Of a stretch of 54,815 bases of DNA, positions 15,875 through 26,471 are shown piece after piece. Origin of the DNA: DASTPP01 sp035762175 (GTDB lineage: Bacteria; Myxococcota_A; Polyangia; Polyangiales; Polyangiaceae); the NCBI GenBank assembly GCA_035762175.1, contig DASTPP010000437.1:1-54815 (forward strand). The letters run 5' to 3'. A program made the translations under genes and the position numbers. The notes below the pieces were generated by a model. That model saw only the letters and a list, made by a program, of their open reading frames with translations, did not search any database and was not told where the DNA came from. Every line of letters starts with the position of its first letter. The stretch's first letter is position 1.

Positions 15875-16333
15875 CTACTCGGCCCGGACGACCTCGACCT
15901 TGAACGGGGCGTGCACCTCGTGCGAGAAGCGCACCGACGCGTCGTACGAGCCGAGCACCTTGATCGCCGAGGGCAGCTCGATCTTGCGCCGGTCGACCTT
16001 GTGGCCCATCGCCTCGAGCGCCTCGGCCACGTCTTTCGAGGTGACCGAGCCGTACATGCGGTCTTCGGCGCCGACGTTGCGCGCGATGCGCACGACGGCC
16101 CCGCTCAGCCGCTTGGCCAGCGCCTCGAACTCGCCCTTGAGCTTGGCCGCCCGGGCGAGCGCCTCGCGCTTCTCGTGCTCGAGCCGGGCGACGTTGCGCT
16201 CGGTCGCGTAGACCGCCAGCTGGCGGGGGATGAGGTAGTTGCGCGCGTAGCCCGGGCGCACCCGGACCAGCTCGCCGCTCTTGCCGAGGTTCGACAGCGA
16301 TTCTTGCAAAACGACCTGAAGGTACGCGGGCAT
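15875..16333 (-). CDS. rplI: 50S ribosomal protein L9
   Basis: A 152-residue ribosomal protein L9, near the standard length of about 150. The N-terminal domain has LQVVLQESLSNLGKSGELV and the signature VRPGYARNYLIPRQLAV. A long connecting helix rich in Lys/Glu/Arg/Ala follows, and then the C-terminal domain (YGSVTSKDVAEAL). L9 binds 23S rRNA and helps keep the reading frame. The start at 16333 is 9 bp from the rpsR stop, so it is translated in one operon with rpsF and rpsR. Confidence 0.97.
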   Translation of the reverse strand: MPAYLQVVLQESLSNLGKSGELVRVRPGYARNYLIPRQLAVYATERNVARLEHEKREALARAAKLKGEFEALAKRLSGAVVRIARNVGAEDRMYGSVTSKDVAEALEAMGHKVDRRKIELPSAIKVLGSYDASVRFSHEVHAPFKVEVVRAE

Positions 16334-16341
16334 GGCGGGCC

Positions 16342-16629
16342 TCAGCTCGAAATCGTGAAGGGCATGAGCGCGATGTTGCGCGCCCGCTTGATGGCCACGG
16401 TCACCTTGCGCTGGTGCCGGGCGCAGTTGCCCGAGATGCGGCGGGGCACGATCTTGCCGCGCTCGCTGACGAAGTAGCGCAACCCCTGCGGGTCCTTGTA
16501 ATCGATGAGCAGGGTCTTGTCCGCGCAGTACTTGCAAACGCGGCGGCGGCCGCCGCGGCGCCGGCCCGGCAGGTCGGCGTTGAGGTCCGGGACGCGCCCG
16601 CCCTCCATGTCGATCGAAGACTGGGCCAT
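16342..16629 (-). CDS. rpsR: 30S ribosomal protein S18
   Basis: A 95-residue ribosomal protein S18. It shows CKYCADKTLLIDYKD, then RGKIVPRRISGNCARHQR and VAIKRARNIALMPF, which are the conserved rRNA-binding and S6-contacting segments. The CxxC-x(n)-C-x-x-H set could bind zinc, as in some S18 proteins. The N-terminal 20 residues are a lineage-specific extension. It lies 3 bp after rpsF and 8 bp before rplI in the usual S6-S18-L9 order. Confidence 0.97.
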   Translation of the reverse strand: MAQSSIDMEGGRVPDLNADLPGRRRGGRRRVCKYCADKTLLIDYKDPQGLRYFVSERGKIVPRRISGNCARHQRKVTVAIKRARNIALMPFTISS

Positions 16630-16632
16630 CGC

Positions 16633-17196
16633 TCACTTCTCCTCTTCTTCGGCCGCCTCGGCGAGGTCGGGGTTGAGGTTGGGCTCCTCCGCCTCTTCGG
16701 GGGCCTCGTCGCCCTCGGGGCCCTCGCGCCGCGAAGGCTTGCGCTCTTCGGGGGCCTCGACCAGGCCGAGCAGCCGCTCGCGCGACTCTTCGCGCTCGTC
16801 TTCGGCCGCCGCGGGCTCGAGCCGCGCGAACTTGACCTCTTCGGGGTCGACCGCCACCTCGTCGGCGACGACGTCGTCGCGCACCTGCACGGTCTGGTAC
16901 CGGATGACCGAGTCGAACACGCGCAGGTTGCGCTCGAGCTCGGTCACGACCGAGCCGCGGCCCAAATAGCGCAGGAACATGTACACCCCGCGCCGCTGCT
17001 TGCCGATCTCGAAGGCCAGCCGGCGCCGGCCCCACGACTCGACCTTGACGAGCTTGCCCTGCTCGCGCGCGACCACGTCGCTGACGCGGCTCGAGACGCG
17101 CTCGGCGCCGTCGGGGTCGATGTCGCCCCGCAAGATGTAAATCGTTTCGTATTCGCGAACCCGGTTCGGGCTCGTCGACGTGAGCGTCACCGCCAT
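16633..17196 (-). CDS. rpsF: 30S ribosomal protein S6 with acidic C-terminal extension
   Basis: A 187-residue S6. The fold is recognised by REYETIYILRGDID, then WGRRRLAFEIGKQRRGVYMFL and ELERNLRVFDSVIRYQTV. The normal protein ends near residue 115. The remaining 70 residues are highly acidic and Pro/Glu-rich, resembling an exaggerated version of the Glu tail that RimK adds post-translationally in E. coli. The start at 17196 is supported by AAAGGAGA 8-9 bases upstream. It is the first gene of the rpsF-rpsR-rplI operon. Confidence 0.95.
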   Translation of the reverse strand: MAVTLTSTSPNRVREYETIYILRGDIDPDGAERVSSRVSDVVAREQGKLVKVESWGRRRLAFEIGKQRRGVYMFLRYLGRGSVVTELERNLRVFDSVIRYQTVQVRDDVVADEVAVDPEEVKFARLEPAAAEDEREESRERLLGLVEAPEERKPSRREGPEGDEAPEEAEEPNLNPDLAEAAEEEEK

Positions 17197-17278
17197 GCGA
17201 GGCTGTCTCCTTTGGGCCGAGGGCCCCCGGGACAGGGTGCTGGGCCCGAAGGCCCGCCCGGGAGCAGGAAGGGTGCGC

Positions 17279-17307
17279 GGTGTACGAAAAAACCGCGGTT
17301 CTTGCAA
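17279..17307 (-). promoter_or_regulatory. Candidate sigma70-type promoter of rpsF operon
   Basis: On the minus strand TTGCAA (17307-17302) is followed after exactly 17 bases by TACACC (17284-17279), about 80 bp before the rpsF start. The leader in between can fold into a hairpin with a GGGCC-UUCG-GGCCC tip inside a longer CCCGGG-based stem. It could serve as a site for S6:S18 feedback, but the match to the known S6:S18 leader motif was not verified. Confidence 0.5.
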
Positions 17308-17378
17308 GCAAAAACGCCCCCCGGGCCCCCTCGCGCCCGGCCGGGGGGGCCCCCCAAGCGCCCGAAATGCCCTCCGCC

Positions 17379-17686
17379 CCCCGGACTCGACGAGGGGGGT
17401 TCAAACCGCGGCCGGCGGGCGGCCCCCGAGTGAACGCGGGGGCAGCGAACGCCCGCTCGTGCCGTGCGGAAGCGGGCCGATTCGACCCTCAAAGCCCGCC
17501 CCCTCGCCGGGGGCCGGGCTCCCGCGGGCTTCGTCTTGCGGGCGAGCGTGCCTAAGCACCTCGCGACGCGGGAGCCCTGCCTCCGGCAGGGCTTTGCGAG
17601 CCGTTTCCGCGGGCGTCCGCTGCCCCCGAGTTCACTCGGGGGCGGCCCGCCGGCCTCCGGTTGACCCCCCCTCGTCGAGCCCGGGG
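17379..17686 (+). mobile_element. Hairpin element copy B with ~70-bp terminal inverted repeats
   Basis: A 308-bp element. Its left end (CCGGACTCGACGAGGGGGG) is the imperfect reverse complement of its right end, with TIR similarity running about 70 bp inward to GCAGCGAACGCCCGC. The core, about 17484-17610, contains CAAAGCCC...GGGCTTTG, a GGGCTCCCGCG/CGCGGGAGCCC stem, the loop GCGAGCGTGCCTAAGCACC, and a CCCTGCC/GGCAGGG hairpin. It is homologous to copy A over its whole length. It ends 13 bp from the kinase gene stop and fills most of the 502-bp gap between rpsF and the kinase. Confidence 0.8.
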
Positions 17687-17698
17687 CGGAAGCAGGCC

Positions 17699-19558
17699 CT
17701 ATGGCCGGCCCGGCAGGCGAACTCTGGGCGGCGGCGGCCGGTTCGGGGGGCTCGTCGTGGCCGGCGGCGAGTTCGGGGGCGGGTTGTTGTCGCCCGGCAG
17801 GCGGATCTTCGGCGGCGGCGGCCGGCTCGTCGACGTCGGGGGGGCCGTGTTCACCGGCGGCGGCGCCGTGAAGATGGGCGGCGGCGGCCGGCCGATGGGC
17901 GGCGGGGTCGGCTGGGGCGGCGTCGTCTGCGTGGGCGGCGGCTGCTGAGGCGGCGGCTGCTGAGGCGGCGGCGTAAAAATGGGCGGAATGACGATGGGCG
18001 GAAAGGTCGGCGGCGACGTCTGGGTCGGCGGCGGAGGCGGCGGCTGCCCCACCACGACGGTGCCGCTCGGCTGCGGCGGAGGCACCGCCGGGGGCCTCGG
18101 CGCAGGGGGCTTGGTCGTCGGGGTCGCCGGGGGCGTGCGCGGCGTTTCGGGCTGGGGCACCGGGGGCGGCAAGGCGCCCGACGCCACCGGGGGCAGCACC
18201 ACGGGCACCACGGGGCTCGACACGGGGGCCGAAATCGAGGGCGGCGGGCTGTCGGGCTCGCGCCGGCCGAAGATGTCTACCTCCCAGATGTGGGCGAGGC
18301 TGAGGCTACCGCCCAGCACGAGCAGGCCGGCGGCGCCCGTCAAAACGGCCGGAAGGAGGGCCGAGCGCCGCGGGGGCGCCGAGGGCACCGGCGGCGGGCC
18401 GTACATGGCCACGGCCGGGGCCGAGTGCGGGTAGGCCGCGGCGGCCGGCGACGGGGTGTAATACGAGGGCGGGGGCGCGGGCGAGTGGTGCCACGCGGCG
18501 GCGAGGGCGGCCCCGGCGCCGGGGGTGGGGTCGAGGACGGGGTTGATCTCGGTGCGCTCGACCGGGGCCGACTGCGCGGGGGGCGGGGTCGGCGAGGGCT
18601 GGAAGGCGTAGGCCGAGGGCGGCTGGGCGGCGGTATGCTTGGGGATGGGGCCGTCGAGGGTGGTGGGCACCCGCCGCGCGTGGATGGCGTTGATGACGGC
18701 GGCGCCGCTCGCGAGCCGTTCGTTCTGGCGCAGGGCGAGCGCGCCGCGCAGGGGCGCGTCCCAGGGGTGGTTCGGGGGCAGCAGCGGCGGCCAGGGCTCG
18801 AAGGTGCGCGAGGCGGCGCGGTAGCGCTCGGCGTAGTCGGAGAGCAGGCCCTCGTCGCCGACGCCGGTCGGGTGCCGGCCGAAGAAGGCCTCGTAGGCGA
18901 CGACGCCGAAGGCCCACACGTCTTCGGAGGGCAGGCCCGGGCGCGCCTGCCAGAAGAGCGGGTCGATGCGCTCGGGCGACATATAGGCCGGCGTGCCGAT
19001 GACCGTGCCGATCTCGGTGAGCGGCTTGGGGTTGCCGGTGACGATGGCGATGCCGAAGTCGACCAGCTTGACCGTGGACTCGTCGGACGGGTTCGCGAAG
19101 AAGCCGTGCGTGATCAAGATGTTCTGCGGCTTGATGTCGCGGTGCACGACGCCCGCCTCGTGCAGGTGCGCGAGCGCGCGCGCGACGTGCGTGAGCATCA
19201 GGGCCTTGGCCCCCTCGGTGCAGCGCGGGTCGCGCAGCGCCGCCGACAGGTCGACGCCCTCGACCTTGTCCATCACGATGGCCATCACGCCGAGCGTCGG
19301 GTCTTCGATGACGCCGTGGCACCCGACCAGCGAGGGGTGCCCGCTCGACAGCCGCACCAGCGCCTGAGCTTCGCGCTTGAGCCGCTCGATCGTGGCGGGG
19401 GCCGAGCCCCGGACGGGGACGACCTTGAGCGCCACGGGCCGCGAGCCGGGCTCGGTGCCGGCCGGGGTGGCCTGCCAGACCGAGCCCTGCCCCCCCTCGC
19501 CGAGCTGGCGCTCGAGCACGTACGTGCCGACCTTGGTGCCTTGGTTCAAGCCGATCAT
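17699..19558 (-). CDS. Transmembrane serine/threonine protein kinase with Pro-rich tail
   Basis: A 619-residue Hanks-type kinase. It has the Gly loop GEGGQGSV (residues 20-27), catalytic Lys45 in VALKVV, HRDIKPQN (139-146), DFG (167-169), and the activation-segment end YMSPERID. A linker leads to one transmembrane helix at about 399-424 (SALLPAVLTGAAGLLVLGG). Beyond that are some 190 residues that are extremely Pro-rich and predicted to be outside the membrane. The tail lacks a PASTA or other sensor fold that I recognise. Myxobacteria carry many such kinases. It is transcribed divergently from the DHH phosphoesterase gene. Confidence 0.93.
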   Translation of the reverse strand: MIGLNQGTKVGTYVLERQLGEGGQGSVWQATPAGTEPGSRPVALKVVPVRGSAPATIERLKREAQALVRLSSGHPSLVGCHGVIEDPTLGVMAIVMDKVEGVDLSAALRDPRCTEGAKALMLTHVARALAHLHEAGVVHRDIKPQNILITHGFFANPSDESTVKLVDFGIAIVTGNPKPLTEIGTVIGTPAYMSPERIDPLFWQARPGLPSEDVWAFGVVAYEAFFGRHPTGVGDEGLLSDYAERYRAASRTFEPWPPLLPPNHPWDAPLRGALALRQNERLASGAAVINAIHARRVPTTLDGPIPKHTAAQPPSAYAFQPSPTPPPAQSAPVERTEINPVLDPTPGAGAALAAAWHHSPAPPPSYYTPSPAAAAYPHSAPAVAMYGPPPVPSAPPRRSALLPAVLTGAAGLLVLGGSLSLAHIWEVDIFGRREPDSPPPSISAPVSSPVVPVVLPPVASGALPPPVPQPETPRTPPATPTTKPPAPRPPAVPPPQPSGTVVVGQPPPPPPTQTSPPTFPPIVIPPIFTPPPQQPPPQQPPPTQTTPPQPTPPPIGRPPPPIFTAPPPVNTAPPTSTSRPPPPKIRLPGDNNPPPNSPPATTSPPNRPPPPRVRLPGRP

Positions 19559-19745
19559 CTGGTCTCGTTCGCGTCAAAAAGGGGGCGCCTACCTGCCCCG
19601 GCGCTTGTGCGCCGCGCTCCTCGGTCGTAGAGGACGGATAGTCTACACCTAAGGTTTTTTTCAGGTTCATATCATGGCGCCGCCACTGACCCTTGTCTCT
19701 ACCCCTACCCGACCCCACCCGGTCCACGCTACGCTTGGCCCGCCC

Positions 19746-20855
19746 ATGCAAAGAACGGCCCAGACCCAGAGAGACGCCCTCGAACGGGTCCTAACCGAGG
19801 TCAGGGGCGAGCCCTTGGTCATTCTGATCAGCGGCCACCCCGACCCCGACGCCATCGGGGCTGCGCTGGCGCACCAGCGCATCTGCGAGGCGCTCGGCGT
19901 CGGGGCGACGATCGCGCACGTGCACCCCCTTTCGCACCGCGAGAACCGCGCCCTCGTCAAGCTCCTGCACGTCGACCTCGTCCAGGTTTCGACGCGCGCC
20001 GACCTCGCCCGCTTCAAATACCTGTCGCTCGTCGACACGACGGCCCCCGAGGCCACGGTCGAGCTGCCGGCCGACATCAAGCTCCTGACGGTGGTCGACC
20101 ACCACCGGCCCATCGCCCCCCTCGACGCCCCCTTCGTCGACCTGCGCACCGACCTCGGCGCGACCTGCACGGCGTACGCCGAGTACATGCAGCACGGCCT
20201 CGTGCCCCTGACGGGCGACCGGCGCGAGGACGTGCGCGTCGCGACGGCGCTGGTGTTCGGCATCCAGACCGACACCGACGACTTCACCCTCGCCTCGCCC
20301 GAGGACTTCCGCGCCGCGGCGTACGCCAAGACCTTCTGCGACGCCGACCTGCTCGGCCGCGTCGGCCGCCGCTTCATCGGCGCCGCCGCGATGGACGTGC
20401 TCGGCCGCGCCCTCGCCGACCTCACCGTCGTGCGCGACTTCGGCATCGCCGGCGTCGGCCACGTCTCGCCCGGCGACCGCGACGCCATCGGCGCCGCCGC
20501 CGACTTCATCCTGCGCCGCGAGGACATCGACACCGTCCTCGTCTTCGGCATCGTCGACGACCGCATCGACGGCTCGCTGCGCACCCGCAGCCCGAGCGTC
20601 GACCCGGCGTCCTTCCTGCAGACCGCCTTCGGCAAGGACCACACCGGCCGGCCCTACGGCGGCGGCCGCGCCGACAAGGGCGGCTTTCAGATCCCGCTCG
20701 GGGTGCTCGCCGACAGCGACGACCCCGAGGGGCTCTGGCGCATCGTCTCGCGCAGCGTCATCTCGCGCATCGCCCGCGTCGTGCCCGACCTCGATCCGCA
20801 CCACCACCCGCAGCCGCCCCGCCGCCACCTCGAGAACTCGGGCGGCAAGGCGTAG
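19746..20855 (+). CDS. DHH-family phosphoesterase, NrnA-like (nanoRNase/pAp phosphatase)
   Basis: A 369-residue DHH/DHHA1 protein. The metal-binding motifs are GHPDPDAIGAAL (His31, Asp33, Asp35), LVDTTAPE, VVDHHRP (Asp118-His119-His120), and FGIQTDTDDF. The C-terminal DHHA1 motif reads GGGRADKGGFQ where GGGH is common. Proteins of this kind degrade very short RNAs and dephosphorylate pAp. ATG 19746 is preferred because the region before it is not conserved-looking; an ATG at 19674 also exists. The gene converges on the sigma54 activator across a long inverted repeat. Confidence 0.85.
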   Translation: MQRTAQTQRDALERVLTEVRGEPLVILISGHPDPDAIGAALAHQRICEALGVGATIAHVHPLSHRENRALVKLLHVDLVQVSTRADLARFKYLSLVDTTAPEATVELPADIKLLTVVDHHRPIAPLDAPFVDLRTDLGATCTAYAEYMQHGLVPLTGDRREDVRVATALVFGIQTDTDDFTLASPEDFRAAAYAKTFCDADLLGRVGRRFIGAAAMDVLGRALADLTVVRDFGIAGVGHVSPGDRDAIGAAADFILRREDIDTVLVFGIVDDRIDGSLRTRSPSVDPASFLQTAFGKDHTGRPYGGGRADKGGFQIPLGVLADSDDPEGLWRIVSRSVISRIARVVPDLDPHHHPQPPRRHLENSGGKA

Positions 20856-20876
20856 GGGCGGCCCCCAGGCAAACCA

Positions 20877-20998
20877 AGAGCGGCCTTGCGGCGGCCTTGG
20901 CGGGGCCGCAGGCGAGGCTTTGTGAGCGAGGCCGACTCACGTCGGCCGCAGCGAAAAAACGATGCATGCGGCCCCGCCAAGGCCGCCGCAAGGCCGCT

Positions 20999-21000
<2 letters not shown>
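20877..21000. terminator. 34-bp perfect inverted repeat between convergent genes
   Basis: Arms 20877-20910 and 20967-21000 are exact reverse complements over 34 bases, with a 56-bp loop that contains a GTGAG/CTCAC mini-hairpin. The right arm overlaps the stop codon of the sigma54 activator, and the left arm starts 21 bp after the nrnA-like stop. The position fits a bidirectional terminator, but the arm length is far beyond a normal intrinsic terminator. Confidence 0.6.
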
Positions 21001-22879
<1,879 letters not shown>

Positions 22880-22997
22880 GGTGGGGGTTTTACTCCGGTT
22901 CCGCCCCGGAGCGTACCCGGCCGCCCGCCGGGCCCGAACTTCGCTGGGGGCCCGGGGGCCGCGGGCCCGGGTCGGCCTCGAGGGGGGGGAGGAGCCG

Positions 22998-24104
22998 CTA
23001 GAAGAGCAGGCCCGTCAGCTGCAGGCCGAGGCCGCCGCCGGGCGTGGCCATGGGGCCGATGCCGGTCAGCCGCCCGATCGCGGTGCCCGGGCCGGGCTTG
23101 GGGGCGTTCTTGGCGTAGTCGTCGCGGTCGTCGAGGGTGAAGACCGCGCCGGCCACGGCGCCCGCGGTGATGCCGAGGCCCTGCACGATGAGGCCGCGCT
23201 TGGTCGACGAGTCGTCGTCGCTGCCGATGTAAAAGAGGTAGACGGGCAAGGTGGCGACGAAGCCGGCGCCGGCGCCGAGCCACATCCAGGCCAGGTTCGT
23301 GTAGGTCGGCACCCAGACCGTCGAGACGCCCGCCGCGGCCACCAGGCCGAGGTTGTAGCCGATGAGGCCGCCGAGGCCCGCGCCGCCGTTCGCCTCGCTG
23401 TAGGTCTGCCGCGGCGCCGTCGCGCCGTAGCCGATCATGCTGCCGACCAGGCCGCCCCAGATGGCGCCCGAGTCGATGAGCAGGCTCGTCTTGGGCGAGG
23501 GCTCTTGCAGAAAGCCCACCGCCCCGCCGGCGATGCCGCCGAGGGTCGAGCCGATGAAGGTCGCGCGCGTCAGCTCTTTGAAGCCCCACTCGTCTTCGGG
23601 CGACGAGCGCGTGTACTGCAGCGCCCAGATGGCCACGCCCTCGCCCGCGCCGAGCGCCAGGCCCGACGAGATGGCCGCCGGCACGCCCCGCGGCATGCGC
23701 GGCTGGTCGAGGAAGTAGACGCCGACGGGCCCCGCGATGCCGAGCAGGCCCGGGGCGATGAACTTCAGGCCGGCGTCTTTGATGCCCGTCTCGGCGTCGA
23801 TCCAGATGCCGGTGCCGACGCCGTAGGCGGCCGACATCACGTAGAGCGAGCCGATCTCGAGGTCGCTCGAGGTGTTGTCTTCGGGCGGCGGCAGATAGGC
23901 GGGCTGCGGCGGCATGCCCCCGGGGGGGTAGCCCGGCGGCTGGCCCGGCGGCGGCTGCCCCGGCGGGGTGCCCCAGCCCGGGATGGGGATGGGGATGGGG
24001 GGGAAGGGCACCGGCGCCTGCGCGGCGGCGTCGTTCTCGAGGCCGGCGAGGAGCGCGGCGCCCAAGGCCAAGGCAGTCAACGTTCGGGGGGGGGTCATGC
24101 GCAT
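22998..24104 (-). CDS. Secreted/envelope hypothetical protein with Gly-rich hydrophobic repeats
   Basis: A 368-residue protein with an N-terminal signal peptide (TLTALALGAALLAG...AAAQA). A Pro/Gly-rich stretch follows (about 30-75), then several Gly/Ala-rich hydrophobic segments such as STLGGIAGGAVGFL and AIWGGLVGSMIGYG. These resemble glycine-zipper membrane helices. No enzyme motif was seen. ATG 24104 is used; ATG 24098 is three codons in. It is likely an envelope protein of the myxobacterial type. It is monocistronic, between the sigma54 activator and gpsA. Confidence 0.75.
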   Translation of the reverse strand: MRMTPPRTLTALALGAALLAGLENDAAAQAPVPFPPIPIPIPGWGTPPGQPPPGQPPGYPPGGMPPQPAYLPPPEDNTSSDLEIGSLYVMSAAYGVGTGIWIDAETGIKDAGLKFIAPGLLGIAGPVGVYFLDQPRMPRGVPAAISSGLALGAGEGVAIWALQYTRSSPEDEWGFKELTRATFIGSTLGGIAGGAVGFLQEPSPKTSLLIDSGAIWGGLVGSMIGYGATAPRQTYSEANGGAGLGGLIGYNLGLVAAAGVSTVWVPTYTNLAWMWLGAGAGFVATLPVYLFYIGSDDDSSTKRGLIVQGLGITAGAVAGAVFTLDDRDDYAKNAPKPGPGTAIGRLTGIGPMATPGGGLGLQLTGLLF

Positions 24105-24195
24105 CAAGGTAGGGGGGTGCGGGTTCGCGGGCCTTCGCGGGGGCGGCCGGACGCGTGCCCCGCGCGGGCAACGTCACGCGGGCGGGGGCGCCACG

Positions 24196-25224
24196 TCAAG
24201 GTGCGCTTGGATCATGGCGGAAGTCGAGCTCCGGCCGCAGCGCTCGGCTCATCAGATCACTGACGGCCTGGCGGGCGGGCTTATTCTCGTAGAGCACAAG
24301 GTACGCCTCGCGCACGATGGGCGTCTCGACCCCGAGCTTGTCGGCCAGCTGGTGGGCGCTGCGGGCGGTCTTGACCCCCTCGGCCACGTGCCCGAGGCCC
24401 GTGAGCACCTCGTCGAGCGTCTTGCCCCGGCCGAGCTCGAAGCCCACCGTGCGGTTGCGGGAGAGCTCGCCCGTGCAGGTGAGCACCAGGTCGCCCAGGC
24501 CCGCCAGGCCCGCCATGGTCAGCGGGCTCGCCCCCTTCTTGACCGCGAGCCGGGCGATCTCGGCCAGGCCCCGGGTGATGAGCCCGGCGCGCGTGTTGTG
24601 CCCGAAGCCGAGCCCGTCGGAGGCCCCGGCGGCGATGGCGATGACGTTCTTGAGCGCGCCGCCGAGCTCGACGCCGCACAAATCGTCGGACGAGTAGGCC
24701 CGGAAGACCTCGTTCGAGAAGGCCTCTTGCACCGCGCGCACGACCTGCGGGTTCTTTCCCGCGACCACGACGGCGGTCGGGTGCCGCCGCGCCACCTCGA
24801 GCGCGAAGCTCGGCCCCGAGAGGGCGACGTAGTGGTCGAGCGCGCCCGGGCCGAGCACGTCGGCCACGATCTCGTGCACCAGCATCAGGCTCTCGTTCTC
24901 GATGCCCTTGGCCGCGTTCACCCAGGGCACCCCCCGCGGCAGCGTCGCGGCGAGGTCGCCGAGCACCGAGCGCATCGCGTGCGAGGGCGTCGCCAGGAGC
25001 ACGAGGCTCGCGCCCGCGAGCACGCGGCCCGGGTCGCCCGAGGCCCGCAGGTTCGGCGGCAGGTCGACCCCGGGGAAGTACCGGTCGTTGCGCCGGTCGC
25101 GCTCGATGCCCTCGGCCACGGGCGGCTCGTTCGACCAGAGCCAGACCTCGTTGCCCTTGTCGGCCAAGAGTTTGCCGAGGGCCGTGCCCCACGCCCCCGC
25201 GCCCAAGACGGCCATGTGCGCCAT
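24196..25224 (-). CDS. gpsA: Glycerol-3-phosphate dehydrogenase [NAD(P)+]
   Basis: A 342-residue GpsA that makes sn-glycerol 3-phosphate for phospholipid synthesis. It has the nucleotide-binding motif VLGAGAWGTALG at the N-terminus, then VNAAKGIE and LSGPSFALEVA. The catalytic Lys is in ELGGALKNVIAIAAG, and GLAGLGDLVLTCTG and NRTVGFELGRG follow, all diagnostic. ATG 25224 or 25215 both place the Rossmann motif at the N-terminus; the longer form is given. It is divergent from a lipoprotein gene, with 64 bp between starts. Confidence 0.96.
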   Translation of the reverse strand: MAHMAVLGAGAWGTALGKLLADKGNEVWLWSNEPPVAEGIERDRRNDRYFPGVDLPPNLRASGDPGRVLAGASLVLLATPSHAMRSVLGDLAATLPRGVPWVNAAKGIENESLMLVHEIVADVLGPGALDHYVALSGPSFALEVARRHPTAVVVAGKNPQVVRAVQEAFSNEVFRAYSSDDLCGVELGGALKNVIAIAAGASDGLGFGHNTRAGLITRGLAEIARLAVKKGASPLTMAGLAGLGDLVLTCTGELSRNRTVGFELGRGKTLDEVLTGLGHVAEGVKTARSAHQLADKLGVETPIVREAYLVLYENKPARQAVSDLMSRALRPELDFRHDPSAP

Positions 25225-25288
25225 GGCCGGGAGGCTACCACGAATCGGGGGGCGTTCGGGGCGGGGCTCGGCTATAGGAGGGGGGCGG

Positions 25289-26371
25289 ATGCGCCCCTTC
25301 GAAGGCCTGATTCGTTTCGCCGCGCTCTCAACGCTCTGCGCCACGGCCGCCGGGTGCAGCCCCCAGCGCCTCATCGCGCTGATGCCCGGGGTGGTCAACG
25401 ACCCGCGCAACCGCACCCTGCGCCGCGAGCTGATGTCGTTCGGCAGCGGCGAGTTCTGCAAAGAGGTCACCCAGCGCGGCGCCCCCCTGCGCATGACCCC
25501 CGACGAGCCCGTCGTCGGCCGCTTCTTCCCCCGAGAGTGCACGTACCGCGAGCTCGACAACGGCGACGTGTTCGTGCAGGTGCGCGGCGAGGGCTACGGC
25601 TGGGCGCAGCCCTCGGGCCGCGTCGGCTTCAAGGCGGGCGCCGCCATTCAATACAACCAAGACTTCCTGCTCGACGGCTCGACGATGTACGTCTACTTCC
25701 GGCCGCGGGCGGTGCAGGCGAGCGAGTTCGAGTCGCTGATGGTCGAGCGGGTGCAGCAGTCGCCGCTCGGGGGCCTGCTCGGCGGCACCGCCCAGGACAT
25801 CGCCAACCGCGTCGGCTCGCAGCTCGTCGCGCGCGAGCTCGGGCGGGGCTTCACCGTCATCCGCGACGACGACGGGCAGACCGACTTCGGCGTCGGCATC
25901 CTCGAGAAGGGCAAGAAGCCCCCCCGCCCCTTCCACGTCGAGGGCGGCGCGCGCCTGACGCTCGCCAACGAGCGGGCCGAGCTGCAGCCCGAGCAGCTCG
26001 ACTTCCTCGGCCCCTTCAACGTCGTCGACGACGGGCGCGCGCTCTTCCTCACCCTCGCGGTCGAGGGCCCCGACGCCGTCGACGTCAGCGTCTTTCGCCG
26101 CGACGCCGTCACCCCCTGGCTCGAGGCGTACGTGCGCCGCGCCGGCGTCCCCCAGCCGGCCGGCGCCCCCGTCGTCGCCGACGTCGTGCGCGCCAAGAGC
26201 CACTGGCAGCGCGCCGTGCCCCTGCCCAAGGGCTCGTACTTCGTCGTGGTCGACCATAGCTCCGCCCTCGGCTCGGCCGCGCCCCCGCCCCCCCGCCCCG
26301 GCGGGGTGCTCGGGCCGACCGGCACGGCCGCCTCGCTCAGCTACGCCGTGCAGGTGGGCGAGGCGCCCTGA
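25289..26371 (+). CDS. Putative lipoprotein of unknown function
   Basis: A 360-residue protein with a short signal sequence ending in a plausible lipobox (STLCATAAGC), so it is probably anchored in the envelope. The body has mixed strands and helices and contains FFPRECTYRELDNGDVFVQV and a Gly-rich GGLLGGTAQDIANRVG segment. No domain was recognised. A TAGGAGGGGGG ribosome site precedes ATG 25289. The C-terminal region has a Pro-rich stretch (SAAPPPPRPGG). lepB follows 100 bp downstream on the same strand. Confidence 0.8.
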   Translation: MRPFEGLIRFAALSTLCATAAGCSPQRLIALMPGVVNDPRNRTLRRELMSFGSGEFCKEVTQRGAPLRMTPDEPVVGRFFPRECTYRELDNGDVFVQVRGEGYGWAQPSGRVGFKAGAAIQYNQDFLLDGSTMYVYFRPRAVQASEFESLMVERVQQSPLGGLLGGTAQDIANRVGSQLVARELGRGFTVIRDDDGQTDFGVGILEKGKKPPRPFHVEGGARLTLANERAELQPEQLDFLGPFNVVDDGRALFLTLAVEGPDAVDVSVFRRDAVTPWLEAYVRRAGVPQPAGAPVVADVVRAKSHWQRAVPLPKGSYFVVVDHSSALGSAAPPPPRPGGVLGPTGTAASLSYAVQVGEAP

Positions 26372-26471
26372 GGCCCCGCCCCCCGCCCCCCCCGCTTGCC
26401 AGGGCTCCTTCGTCCGGTATAGACGCCTGAGGGCCCCGCGCGCCCCCCGGCCCACCCGCCCCCGGCCCCCC

